From: Abelmoschus esculentus
Lineage: Eukaryota > Streptophyta > Magnoliopsida > Malvales > Malvaceae
Assembly (NCBI GenBank): GCA_035048815.1
Contig: JAUCBN010000023.1
Location: 6,579,501 to 6,643,500, forward strand
DNA: 64,000 bases
Direction: 5' to 3'
The notes under the pieces are model-generated. The model was not told where the DNA came from and did no database searches. It was given only the letters and a program-made list of their open reading frames with translations. The position numbers were made by a program, and so were the translations under genes. Shown piece by piece: positions 1 to 11,459 of this stretch; the stretch's first letter is position 1, and every line of letters starts with the position of its first letter.

Positions 1-58
1 GCTAATTGTTTATTTTAGTTTCCAGGATAGATTAAAGATTTATCCTTTTAGTTCCTAC

Positions 59-3000
59 CAGGATAATTGGAAGCAACGGGCCGAATATCTCTTCGGTCAT
101 GATTAGAGAATCTTGTGGGACATCAAGCAAGATTGTTGGTGCAATCTTCCTGCCATTTGAAGAAAGAAATGTGTATTAACAGTGTAAAATGGCCAGTGGA
201 GGTGAAAACAAAGAAGTAAAACCCAGGTAGGACTTACAAGTTTGCTTCCTCTCTTTCACCTCCATGGACGATTTTACTAGAAACCTTGTCCTCATCCAAT
301 AGCTTTGACAAGCGAGCAAAGTGGTTAGAATTCACGATACGAGATAAGTCTTTTGATTCCAATGGATTCTTTCCATAAAATCGCTCCAATTCGCACTTGA
401 AAGAATCTACCTGCCGGATGAAACATGCTTGAGAATAATGACTGGGAAAGAAATGGACTAGAAATGTTAAATAGTCATATACAGGCCGATCTTACCAGCT
501 TCTGAGCATAATTTTTTGTCGTAATAACGTAATCAGGAGAGACACATGCTTGCCCATTATTACACCCCCACTTGCCAGCAATTATCCGCCTAGTTGCAAC
601 CTGAAAATACACAAAAACATGTTGGTAAGTCATCTGACCTGATAGCAAACTAAATTCTATGTCACTATGCTTACCAGTAAATTGATGTCTGAATCAACAA
701 TGACTGGACACTTTCCTCCAAGCTCCAAAACAACTGGTGTTAAGTGCTTGGCAGCAGCAGCCATCACAATGCGAGCAATTCTTCCATTGCCTGAAAATTC
801 AAGAATGTTTTACTTCATAATACAGTTTCTCAGAACCGATATGACAATAGCAATAATATTAGCATGGCAATGTCTAAAGCCTCAGACAATAACACCCAAA
901 CTGGTTTGATAAAAAGTAATAGAAAGCTAACACCCATTTTGATCACAAACATCTTGAAGCATGATATACATATGAATCTGAAATGCAGTTATACAAGTTT
1001 CTTAATACATAAAAAGGATAATAAATGATCAAGGACCTGTATAGAGTATTTTGTCCCACTTTTGCTCCAGTAATGCTGACGTTTCAGGAACAGACCCTTC
1101 AACAACCTTTATGCAAGAGCTATCCAAATAATCAGCTGCCAGCCTTGCAAGCAATGATGATGTGGCAGGAGCAATTTCTGATGGCTTTAAGACTACAGTA
1201 TTACCAGCTGCAATGGCTCCAACAACTGGATCAAGAGACAACACTGGAAGAAGAGATGCAATTTCGCAATTAGAAATTAGAAGACAAGGACAAAAAAAAA
1301 GCATGATCTTGAACAAGTCTATCAGGTCATTTAACATACTGAAAGGATAATTCCAAGCTGAGATTACTAACACAACACCCAATGGTTCAGATACAATTTC
1401 AGCAGAAGAAGGAAATGTAATCAATGAAGTTTTCGCCTGCAAAAGAGGGGAATGTTGATCATATTCAAATCTTTTAAATGTCAAGATGAAAACTTAATGA
1501 AAGTTTCCACCCAGTCAGGAAAATCCAAGAAATTTACCTTTTCTGGCATCATCCAGTGCTTCATTTTCTTGAGTGCCACTCTACATGAACTCTTTACCAT
1601 TGCTATCTGCAATGTAAACCATGACCATATCAGAGGACATAAAATGATATATTTCTTGTGGGCTTTCTCTATTGTTCTAGTTTTTTTAATTAGTCACATT
1701 TAGATCTCAACTTTCAGGCGCAGCAGGAAAAATACAAAGATGACAACCATCAAGATTTACACAAATTTAACTACAGAAAGAGAACTCCAAATAAACTTGT
1801 CCAAATGACAAAAATAATTTATTCCTCAACAATAGTCATCTAATCCTGAGTTAAAAGGCCTGAAGATAACTAAAAGAAAATACCTTAAAGCACTTTTATC
1901 TTCAGCAAAAAAACTGATACTACAACCGAGAATAGTCACTGAGGAAACATCAAGAAAATTTGCATACTGTTCAAGGTTCATTGGTAGACTTAGACGCATA
2001 CCCAGAGACTAAAAACATATATTTTAAACATCTGGGTATGATACTTTTTCTGTCAAACACGTGGAAAACAATTATTATGATAAATAGATGGTAATTGTTG
2101 AAAAGAACTCCTTAAGTATTCATTTGAGATAATGGTCATCTCATTCTCTAACTCCATGAGTCCCACATTAATCAATTAAAATTACAATTATCCACAAAGT
2201 AGAAATCTGTAATAGTTGAAGCTCCAATCATCAAATTATGGCATTCAAAATGACAGTAGACAGCAAGGCATCTCTCTTTCTATAGTTTTTCTTCTCTTTT
2301 TTTTCCTTCCAATTTCTGTCAACCTAGTAAATTTAACATACATTCCTACATTCAAATCCAGTAACAAATTATTCTTAAATCCTGATCTACTAAATAAGGG
2401 AAAACGCAGGAATCATCTGCACCAAAGCTCACACCTGTTCAGAATAATTAATAATTTTTTTTAGAAAAAAACTTCACTAGGAAAGCTGGGCATAAAAGAG
2501 AGGAGCAAAATGGAAATAGTTGCAATATTTAAATAATTTAGGTAGAAATTTTAACAATGTGTGCAAGTTAGATTGGCAATAAATACAAAGTGCTTTTCAA
2601 GTAGTTTGGAACACTGTGTAGCTAGCAATCATTTAGAACCTGAAAAACGACCAACCGTTTTCATGATAAAGCTAACTGTTAGAATGCCATAAATGCTACT
2701 TGTGTTCACCAAGATTTCAAGTCTGCACGCGTTTAAACACTTTAAAAAATAAGGGGGGAAAAAGAGAAACATGGACCACTCTAAGTCACAAAACTTCCCA
2801 ACTGTTTTCTTCATGAGTTGCATGATTCTTGACTTGAAAACTTGACACGAAATGAGGTTTTGCATAAAGTTTATGATATTAATACAAATATATCTAGATA
2901 TATGAAAAACTATATAAGCCCCCCAAATAACACCAATTGGCTTTAGAGACAAAGAAGTAGTTGAAGTTCTTATCAGTAACCAAATCTTTAATGAATATTC

Positions 3001-3697
3001 TGATTGCATACAGGTCAGTAATTAATAACAAAATTCTAAAAGTTTAAGACTGAAATCTAAATTCCTTCAATAATTAAGGGAATGAGTGAAATTCGTATTT
3101 TTTTTACAAAGCCTAATTTCTATTTTTACCTCGAGGGGAGGGGAGATTCTAAGGGAATGAATGTTCTTAATGGGTCTTGAATCCAAAATCTAAGGAAAAG
3201 GGACGGTGAGTTCGGACTAACCGGCCATCAACCTCAATCGAATCTGTATTATTCATTAATTGACAGCGAATCAAGAATGGTTCACATCTGACTTACAGTT
3301 ACAGCCGCCTATTCAATCATTAAATCAGTATTACTATAATTCAGCAAATGAAATCTTAAATCTAAAATTTGTAATTTCTCGTTTAATTCAAATTAACTAA
3401 AACAACTAATCCGGAATCATTTTCTTTAAAAGATCATTGCAAAAAAATAATAAAAAAAATAAAATCTTTGACCTCATAGATGGAGGATTCCAGTTCCGGC
3501 TTGGAAAGATCATCTCGAAGAGCAGCGATGATTTGCGGCTCATTCTCTTCCATCATCTTCAACATGGCATTCAACTGATTCGATCTCCATTTGTAGCTTT
3601 TAGTCTCCCCGGAAGCGAAGCTAGCTCTCAACTCTTTCACCACCTCCTTCGCCGATTCTGCATCCAAAACTGCCTTATTCTCCTCTTCGCTAGCCAT
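59..3697 (-). CDS. ALDH3H1: ALDH3H1-type aldehyde dehydrogenase, 3' part cut off by the window edge
   Basis: NAD(P)-dependent oxidation of aldehydes to acids, class 3 family. Eight exons on the minus strand: 3697-3473, 1606-1538, 1436-1340, 1243-1037, 790-675, 600-496, 410-238, 149-59. All joins are GT-AG and the reading phase is continuous for 361 codons; family members are about 480 aa, so roughly the last quarter lies beyond position 1. Visible family marks: AWNYPF in exon 3, the nucleotide-binding turn YTGNGRIAR across exons 4 and 5, the general-base motif ELGGK (Glu222) in exon 5, and the nucleophile motif GQACVSP (Cys257) in exon 6, followed by EEIFGP in exon 8. The ATG at 3697 gives MASEEENKAV and no clear targeting peptide, fitting a cytosolic enzyme. 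Intron 1 is long (1607-3472). Oddity: Cys227 follows ELGGK where Ser is usual. The assignment to subfamily 3H rests on recalled similarity to Arabidopsis ALDH3H1. Confidence 0.88.
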
Positions 3698-3885
3698 TAT
3701 TATCCAAAATCAAACTCCTCAAAATACAAGGAAAATCGATCAAACTAGATTCAAGCTATGAAATCTTAAAGAAAAATGACGATCGAGTTGTGACTGATTC
3801 TTTTGCCGGTAAGTCCACCGGCGACAGTAATGACGATATCGTAGCGTCACCTTTTCTTATCCCTTGGCGGAATTGCGTTTATATA
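3698..3885 (-). promoter_or_regulatory. Putative core promoter and leader of the ALDH gene
   Basis: Read on the minus strand, TATATAAA lies at 3885-3878, about 180 bases before the ATG. This leaves a leader of roughly 150 bases. The stretch is richer in G and C than the AT-rich DNA that starts near 4030. The transcription start is inferred from the TATA position only. Confidence 0.45.
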
Positions 3886-3899
3886 ATTGGAAGATAGAG

Positions 3900-5422
3900 C
3901 ACAAGGACCCGTGACTAGTGGCATCCGTCACCTATTTTCTAGAATTGGAATGGTAGGTGCTTGTCACGCGGGGTAATCAGCGCGTGTGTTTCTGGATGTT
4001 ATGGTCCTCTTGAGAGAGAGATAAGAGATGAATTTGTACTCAATATAATATTGCCATTGATTTATATGTAACAAATATGTTTTTTTATAATTATTATAAT
4101 AAGTACTTAATATATTAATTTTTTATTGATATAAAGTTAAAATATAATTTTAATGTTTATCTAAATAATTATTTTTAGGTTTTATTTTTTAATTAATTTA
4201 ATTTTAATGTTTTATTTTAAATTAAAATAATTTTTATAAATAAAAATATTAATTAGTTAACTATAAATAACTTAAAATGATTTAAAAAATAATACTTAAA
4301 AAATATTTATATATTATATAATTATAAAAAAATATTTTTAACAGATTTGTTATTACATAAAATCAACATATTTATTTATATGATATTATTATTATCGTGA
4401 CATACATTATCATATAAGTTTGTCACGTCATTTCAAGTTATTTATTATCATGTGATTAACAGTTTTCAATCGTAAAGAGATTATTTTGATCCAAAATAAA
4501 TTATTAAGAGTTAAATTGATTAAAAAATCAAAATAGCAATTCAATCAAATGTTATAAACATTTTTTATATTATACTTTTAAAAATAATAGAATTTTTAAT
4601 ATTATTTATAGGGGTGTCAATTAAATGGGATAGACTAAGAGGTTCTCCTCATATTTAATTTTGTCAAGGATATTTATTTTTATTTTCGTTGTGAGTATAA
4701 AATTTAAAATCATCTTCATCTTGCGATCTGCAAGACTATAATCATTTATGCCCCATTATCTACATGTAGGGGTGACCATTTGATCTATATTTTATGAATT
4801 TTAATCTGACCTGATCTATAGAGTCGTTTTTTAATAAAAAAATCGAATTTATATAGGGTTCAAATTAATTTTTTAGGATGAGGTTAGGTTGAGTTCGGGT
4901 TGGTTTTAGGGTGAAAATATCCCACATAACTTGACCTAAAATAATAGTTTAATTTAATTCTAAATATGTAGGTATAATTACTGCAATGTCTCTCTATTCT
5001 TGAGTTATCTCCTTATTTTATCTAATAAAAATAAAATAATTATTATAATATTTTTTATATTTTATTTTTTAATTGCCTTTTTGTTTTGTCGAATAATAAT
5101 AATAAAATATTATTTTTATTTATGTCAGGTCGAGTTTTATTCTAAAATTCGGATCGGATAAAACATCTAAAGATATTAAGTCAAATTAAATTTAGTTGAA
5201 GGTATTGAATTTTTGAGTCGGATATAAAACGACTTTGTGATCTAGTTCATATAATATATTTATAACTAATAGTTAAGTATATATATATATATAGAAAACT
5301 ATTTTTTCATGAAAATCATAAAATATGTTTCTAATTTCGCCCCTACTATTAAGAATAAGATTAATTTTTATTTTCATCTTCGCTCCATCACCCACAAAAT
5401 GTATACCCATCCTCCTCTACTT
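3900..5422. other. AT-rich intergenic DNA
   Basis: No coding frame that I recognise. It holds long A/T runs and short remnants starting with TAGGGGTG (near 4611 and 4767) of the kind that begin hAT-like small elements; no paired end or target duplication was convincing. Confidence 0.6.
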
Positions 5423-5893
5423 TAGGGGTTATTTCAGTTCGGTCAATTAATTTTTAAAAAATTTGATTAATGATTAATTTTTTTTTGAAAATTTGGTTAT
5501 AAATTAATTCTGTTTAAAATCAGCTAAGTAACCGAATTAACAGAAATTATTATATATTAAATATTATAAATATTTATTTTTAGTTATTTAACTTTTAAAA
5601 AATTATAAAATGATTATTAATTTTTTATATTATAAAATTTTCCCTAAATTTGTATTAAATTAGTATAAAATAAAATTAGTGATTAAAAAATTATTTTAGC
5701 ATAATTTAATGACCCGTTATGTAATTTAATTAAAATTTACAATAAATTTCGATTAATTCGACTAATTAACTGAAATAATTTCGGTTTGATTAGTTTAGAC
5801 AAAGATAATTTAATTCGATTAGCGGTTAAAATTTTAAATTTTTTGGTTAATTCAGTTTAATTACCGACTGAATTAACCAAATGCACACCTCTA
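5423..5893. repeat. Possible hAT-like MITE
   Basis: The left end (TAGGGG then a CAGTTCGGTCAATTAA stretch) is loosely mirrored by the right end, whose reverse complement reads TAGAGGTGTGCATTTGG followed by a related TTCAGTCGGTAATTAA stretch. The interior is AT-rich and non-coding. No clear 8-bp duplication was found, so the exact ends are uncertain. Confidence 0.4.
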
Positions 5894-6429
5894 TCTATTT
5901 TGGTCGGAAGTGGGACAAACTTCACAAAACTTGTCTCACTAACATCCTTAACTATTTGATTGATAGATTTTGTTTTCTTGCAAACATATTTCAATTTTCA
6001 TTCATTATTTGATGAGTGATTATTGTTAGAAAATACGGTTGTTAATCTAAGAAAATAAATAATAATAATAATAGCTATTATTTTTTCATTATCCACAATG
6101 GATAAAATATCCACAAGCCCACAAAAAGTTCAATCTGTTCAAACATTTGTATTACCCACGTTATACACCCTAACCAAAAGTTAAGTCATTTAATAACAAC
6201 TATATGAGTAAGTGTATATAAACACTTCGCACTTCATTTATCTCACCAATATGGGATAAGGGGTTCTTCATTACTTACTTTATTCTTGACCTTCTTACTT
6301 TGAGCATCAATTTCTCATTCATCACTCAACAATTTTGAGAATATGAGCTACCGTTGTAAAGATCTTGTGAAGTAGAATAGGAATCAATAATTTCCTTATT
6401 CGAATCCTCATCTTTACACTTCCAAAAAA

Positions 6430-6931
6430 TAGGGGTGAGTATTCGATCGAGTCGAGTCGAGTCAAAAAATTTCGAGTTATTCGAGTTGACGAGTCATATT
6501 TTACAACATAAACTTTATATGAATTTTTTTCGGTTCGAGTCGAGTTTTCGAGTTCCTATAAATATTTAATTGTAATTATTTATCATATTATAGTATGATT
6601 TGATTCCAATTTAAACGACTTTCTCTAATCATATAAGATATGTGTATATATATTTTTTCATATGTAGCAATATTTTTTTATATTTCTTTATATAAATGTA
6701 TATATCATAAAAAAAATTGATAGACTCGTCTCAAACTTAAAAATTAATCCTTTAATTATTAAAATTTTGAGTTATTCGAATTTTCATTTTACAACTCAAA
6801 CTTTATTTGAAATTTTTTCGAGTCGAGTCAAGTCTATGCAATTTCGAGTCGAGTCAAAACGAGTTGAATATTTTCGCCTCGAGTCGAGTCGAGTTATTCG
6901 ATTTTTTCGAGTTGAGTTTTGCTCACCCCTA
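6430..6931 (+). mobile_element. Intact hAT-like MITE (TAGGGGTGAG family)
   Basis: The 502-bp element starts TAGGGGTGAG and ends CTCACCCCTA, a perfect 10-bp terminal inverted repeat. It is flanked by an exact 8-bp duplication, CCAAAAAA, at 6422-6429 and 6932-6939, the size made by hAT transposases. The inner ends are rich in repeated TCGAG words (TCGAGTCGAGTCGAG) in opposite orientation at the two sides, and the centre is AT-rich. It encodes no transposase, so mobility would depend on an autonomous relative elsewhere. Related copies lie at 37990-41335, 53890-54165 and 57587-58275. Confidence 0.85.
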
Positions 6932-6939
6932 CCAAAAAA

Positions 6940-9185
6940 TACTTCAAAGATGGTTATTTGCTCACTATTTTCCAACAATTATTTCATACATTACGATAAA
7001 AATATTTTTTTATATAAACATCAATTTTAGAGTTTAATGATTAAAGTTTAGGATTTTATAATCTAATAGTTTTGATTAGAATCGAAGGTTTGTAAATTAA
7101 AATCTAAATCTCTAATTATATTACCCTAAACCATAAAACCTTAAAATTTAATCCTTAATTGTAAACACTTGATGTGAATTTCTAAATTCTAAAGCTAAGA
7201 CATTTGTGTAAACTTTTTATGTTTTATTTCAACCGTATATGTATAAAATATATATTTTTTTCTGATTAACAATATATTCTAGTATTGAAATTTAAATTTA
7301 AATTTATATAAAATAATATAAATATTCTTAACTACTATACAAATCCTTATTTGATATGTTTGAATTTTATTATTAATCGTGTTTGATACTTTTTTCTATT
7401 TAATATTCAATAATTTTATTTCACATAATTGCGAATGCATTTATCGTTTTAGGTATTATGTTGATCAACTAGTAATTATTTATATTAATACACATTAAAA
7501 ATATCTAAGAGATTCATTAAGACATAATAAAAAATTATTTAATAGATTTTTTTGACAAATGTTACTGAATTTTTATTAAATTTATAAAAAAATTATAATT
7601 ATATCTTAATCAAGAAACAAAATAAATAGATTAAACAATCCAAAAATTATTACAACCCAAAATAAAAAAATAAAATTTCTATGGAGATAAGTATACTAAT
7701 AAAATTCAGAAGCTTCCTGAATCTCTTTGTCTTTGTCCAAACAAGACACATAATGAAGGAAGAAGAAGTTGTGGCGATCCAAACTGTTGTGGAAAAAGTA
7801 CTGTTACCCATGACTGATTTTATCGGTAAACAACCATCAACCGAGTGAGGATAAATCTTTCCAAGTGACTACCGATAAAATCAATAAATCAGAAACTAGC
7901 ATCGATTGAATCTCTGTGCGAACAACAATCGATCGCTAGGGTATGTTGTATCATGCCATAAAGACAGACGAATCAAACCCAAAACAAAAATAAAAACATG
8001 TATAAAGACAGAAAAACGTGTTACAAAGACAGAAAAATAAAAATTCTCATTAAAATAAAACAAATAATAATAAATTCAATGATCGACAATTAATACTAAA
8101 ATTGATTGTCGACCACCGATTAAAAAAATTAATCAAAATAAAAAAAACAACAAAAGATAAAATTTTGGAATATAAAACGACGGCTAGGGTTCCTCAGAGA
8201 GGAAAGCACTCAAGATTTGTAGGACTTAATTATTTATCAGATTTATTGGTTAAAGATATTTATTTTATCTTATATTATATAGACTTGCATCTTATCATAA
8301 GAATTAATACTTCATTATTTAATTATTTTAGTGGTCGGTGTTAATTATTTTATTTTTTATCTTATTCTTTTAAATTGTTTAATAAATATATTTTCTCTTG
8401 TGATATATTTTTGCTTTTTATGGTACGATTTCTTTGTTTTAGTAATATATTTTTCCTTTTGTTTTGTATGATTTTCATATCATATAGTTGTCGTTTAGCA
8501 TTCGCTCATCGATACGATATTTTTTATTTAAAAATAAAAATTATCGATGGTCATAAAAAAATTAATTCCTGTTAGCGATTATTGTTGACATAATAAGATT
8601 ACATAGTAGAATAATTTGTCTAATCGTTTGGATTATTTATTATTACTTTTTTATTTCTTAAAGCGTTTCGTTCAAATAAAAATAGAAAATAATAAAATTT
8701 TTTTGGATTTTTGATGATGTACGTCGATTTTAAGTATATAGTTATTTTTTTACGCTTTTAGGGTTCATATATTTTTTAATAAATTTTTAATGGATTTAAT
8801 CTTGAATTTTCTCTTTTACATACATTGTATTATAATATTTTCTATTGATTTTTAATAAACTGAGCTTTCATTATTAAAAAATAAATTTATTTTATTTTAA
8901 TTCATTTTAAATTTAAATTTAGGGAACCAATACTCAAGTTGTGATGTTTGACCGGCTGAAATTAGTGGACTTTGAATTTTAGACCTTTGATTAATAAAAT
9001 AGTCGATATCATGTTTCATAAATACTAATTTGAGTTAAAGTTAAAAATTTAAATTATTATTAAAGATTTATTGATCAAAATTATTAATTTAAATATGCAG
9101 ATACATTTTAAATGTTAAATTTATGTATCTTACAATTTAGTGCTAATATTAAGGAGTAAAAATTATATATCTTTTAATTGTGTTT
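6940..9185. other. AT-rich intergenic DNA, nothing recognised
   Basis: No gene, no LTR pair and no domain was recognised. A less AT-rich stretch at 7700-7960 does not read as any protein family I know in either direction. Confidence 0.55.
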
Positions 9186-9189
9186 TCTT

Positions 9190-9345
9190 CTACCTCTCAC
9201 ATAAAAAAATTAAATTCTAAATTTTATCTTTAATTTTTTCGTTTTAAATCCTACACCTAAAAAATCATCTTACCCCTAATTTCTTAACCCTTAACTACAA
9301 CCCTTAACCTTAAACTCTAAACCCACTTTCTTAAAATGGAGTACC
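9190..9345. repeat. Telomere-like dispersed repeat (CCCTAA words), single unit
   Basis: Degenerate CCCTAAACC-type words (CTTACCCCTAATTTC, CCCTTAACCTTAAACTC) in the same order as at 14440-14580 and in the triplicated unit at 34540-34880. It is a member of a dispersed repeat family, not a functional telomere. Confidence 0.5.
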
Positions 9346-10460
9346 AGTGAGGGATGCATCCTTATAGTAGGGTGGGCACGGGCTCACCCTAAACTTTTTA
9401 AAGTTATATATTTACTTTTAATTTTTTAATTTTTATGAATTAATCTTAAATTTTTATAATATTTAAGATTTATGCCTACCATGAGATTTTGAAATTTTAT
9501 ATATGTTCATCCTCAAATAAAAGACACAATAGAGACACAATAAAAGTGTAGACATTTATACCTCATATTAAAAGACAAAAATCACCCCCTCCTTTTTCGG
9601 GGTCTCTTTTCATGTCCTAACTCTAAAAAAATAAATTATAAGCATTAACCCTAAATTCTAAATTATAAATTTTAAACTCTAAAAAATATAACATATCTTT
9701 AGTTCATCAAATTTTAATCTTTAAAAATTAAAAAATATTTTTAAATTATAATTTTTGAATATAGTGTATAAAATAAATAAAAAAATACAAAAAGACTTTT
9801 TTCCATAATAATGTACAATTTGATTCTCCCATGATACATGCCAAATAAATTAAAAGACATGACATGATGTCTATCTTTTCCTCATCTCTGAGTCTTACAA
9901 CCTGTGATTGGTATTCGTTAAGTGCAAATCTAACTAAAATTATCCTAAATTGAGTATTTGTCAACACAACACAAATACGTCCCGCATCGAAATACTTGAT
10001 TCGGAACATCGTAAGGAAAACTATAATCGAAATCCTTTTTATTCGATATTAATTTAGAATCGTGTGCATTTAAAACGTCTTTTACTAGATCGGTTTTTTA
10101 GGATTTTTTCTTTCTTCAAATGGAACGAACCGAGATAGAATCAGATCGATCCCTAAATACCTTTCTGGATATTCTTCAATATCCCGAGTATTCACGAAAC
10201 ATAAAAAGCATATGAATAATCATCTACTTCTGAAAAAAATCTAAGAATTTTTTTAAAAATCTTACAAGATCCATTAATTAAGTATCTATATCCTCCTTTA
10301 TTTATTGTTATGTAATGATAATAAAATAAAAAACAATTATATTCGATTCGTTCCACTTAATATGTTGTTTTTCATCTTCAATCGATCTTTTTCTCTATTC
10401 TTGGAGAGGTAGAAGACATGACCTTGGTAACCTGTTCTATTGCAGAGATCCATTGTTGTC
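9346..10460. other. AT-rich intergenic DNA, nothing recognised
   Basis: No supported gene. The short open frames here have no recognisable domain. Confidence 0.5.
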
Positions 10461-10479
10461 TTTACTTTAAATGTTTCTA

Positions 10480-11070
10480 TATTGTTGGGCTTTACTCGAC
10501 TCGTGCTCGTTAAAAAAATTTATTGCTGGATTCGACTCTTTACTCGATAAGCTTGTTAAAATTGTGCTCGATTCGTACTCGTTAAAATATTTTATTGTTC
10601 AACAATACTCGTTAAGCTTGACTTGTTGTTTTTTAAGCTCATTAAAAAACATACGTTATTTTTAATTAAAAGTAAAATTTAATAATACCATATAAGGCTT
10701 AATATTAACATAAATTAACAAATTTAACAAAAAAATATCAAAAGAGTTTAAAGTCTAAATTCAAAAGTAATAATCCATGAATACACTAAACTAACATATT
10801 AAAATTAAAGTAACAATTCACACATTAATAATTAATATTTAGATTTATTTTTTGAATGAAATTATTTTAAAATAATTACTAAAAAATATTTTTAAAAGTT
10901 TAACGAACTACTCGCAAACTTATTAAGTCAAGTTAGATTTTGCTCGATTCAATTACTAAGGTATTGAGTCGAGTTCGAATTCGAGTCGAGCTAATCTGAG
11001 TCGACTATTTATCGAATTTTGACCGAGTCGAATTCGAACAGCTCACAGACTACTAAATTCGTTAAGCATA
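10480..11070 (+). repeat. Dispersed repeat B, copy 1 (GTGCTCGTTAA / GTCGAGTTCGA)
   Basis: About 590 bp whose ends carry CTCGTTAA and TCGAGTTCGA words and whose middle includes AGGCTTAATATTAACATAAA. The same order of words occurs in the same orientation at 54950-55505, so this is a dispersed element. Its right end (GTTAAGCATACCCCTAAA) suggests a MITE-type terminus, but no target duplication was found. Confidence 0.6.
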
Positions 11071-11259
11071 CCCCTAAATCCGACTTATTTGACCGACCCA
11101 TATGACCCAACCTATTGATCGAGCCAATTAGTTCAAGTCGTTTGAGTTAACCCGACTGAGTTAGCTTATTGAGTCAGTTTATCCGACGTAAATCATTTTA
11201 GTTGATCGATATGAGTGCAAATCATCTGCTCCTTCCCATGCCTCCATTTATGCCCCACT

Positions 11260-11420
11260 TTAAATTAGAGGTTTAGGGTTTAGGGTTTAGAGTTTTAGGT
11301 TAGGGGTTTTGGTTAGGGTTTAGAAAATTAGGGGTAGGGTGTAGGGTTTAGGATTTAGAATATAGAAAGTAAGGGTTTAGGGTTTAAAATTGAAAATTTA
11401 AAAAAAATCAAAGGAGGCAC
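11260..11420 (-). repeat. Telomere-like dispersed repeat, TTTAGGG orientation
   Basis: Several TTTAGGG heptamers in a row followed by degenerate GGTTAGGGTTTAG words. Read in reverse complement it matches the word order of the CCCTAA repeats at 9190, 14440 and 34540. Confidence 0.55.
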
Positions 11421-11459
11421 CAAAAGAGGTACAGAAAAGGGACAAAAGATTTTTGTTCG

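Noticed and set aside
4767..5345. hAT-like element from TAGGGGTGACC to CGCCCCTA
   Set aside because: The ends are only roughly inverted and the 8-bp flanks do not match.
6767..7037. Overlapping open frames rich in Arg, Ser and Val
   Set aside because: They are translations of the repeated TCGAG words in the MITE end, open in several frames at once.
11260..11420. Interstitial telomere
   Set aside because: Only a few perfect heptamers; the order of degenerate words matches a dispersed repeat family found at several other sites in the window.
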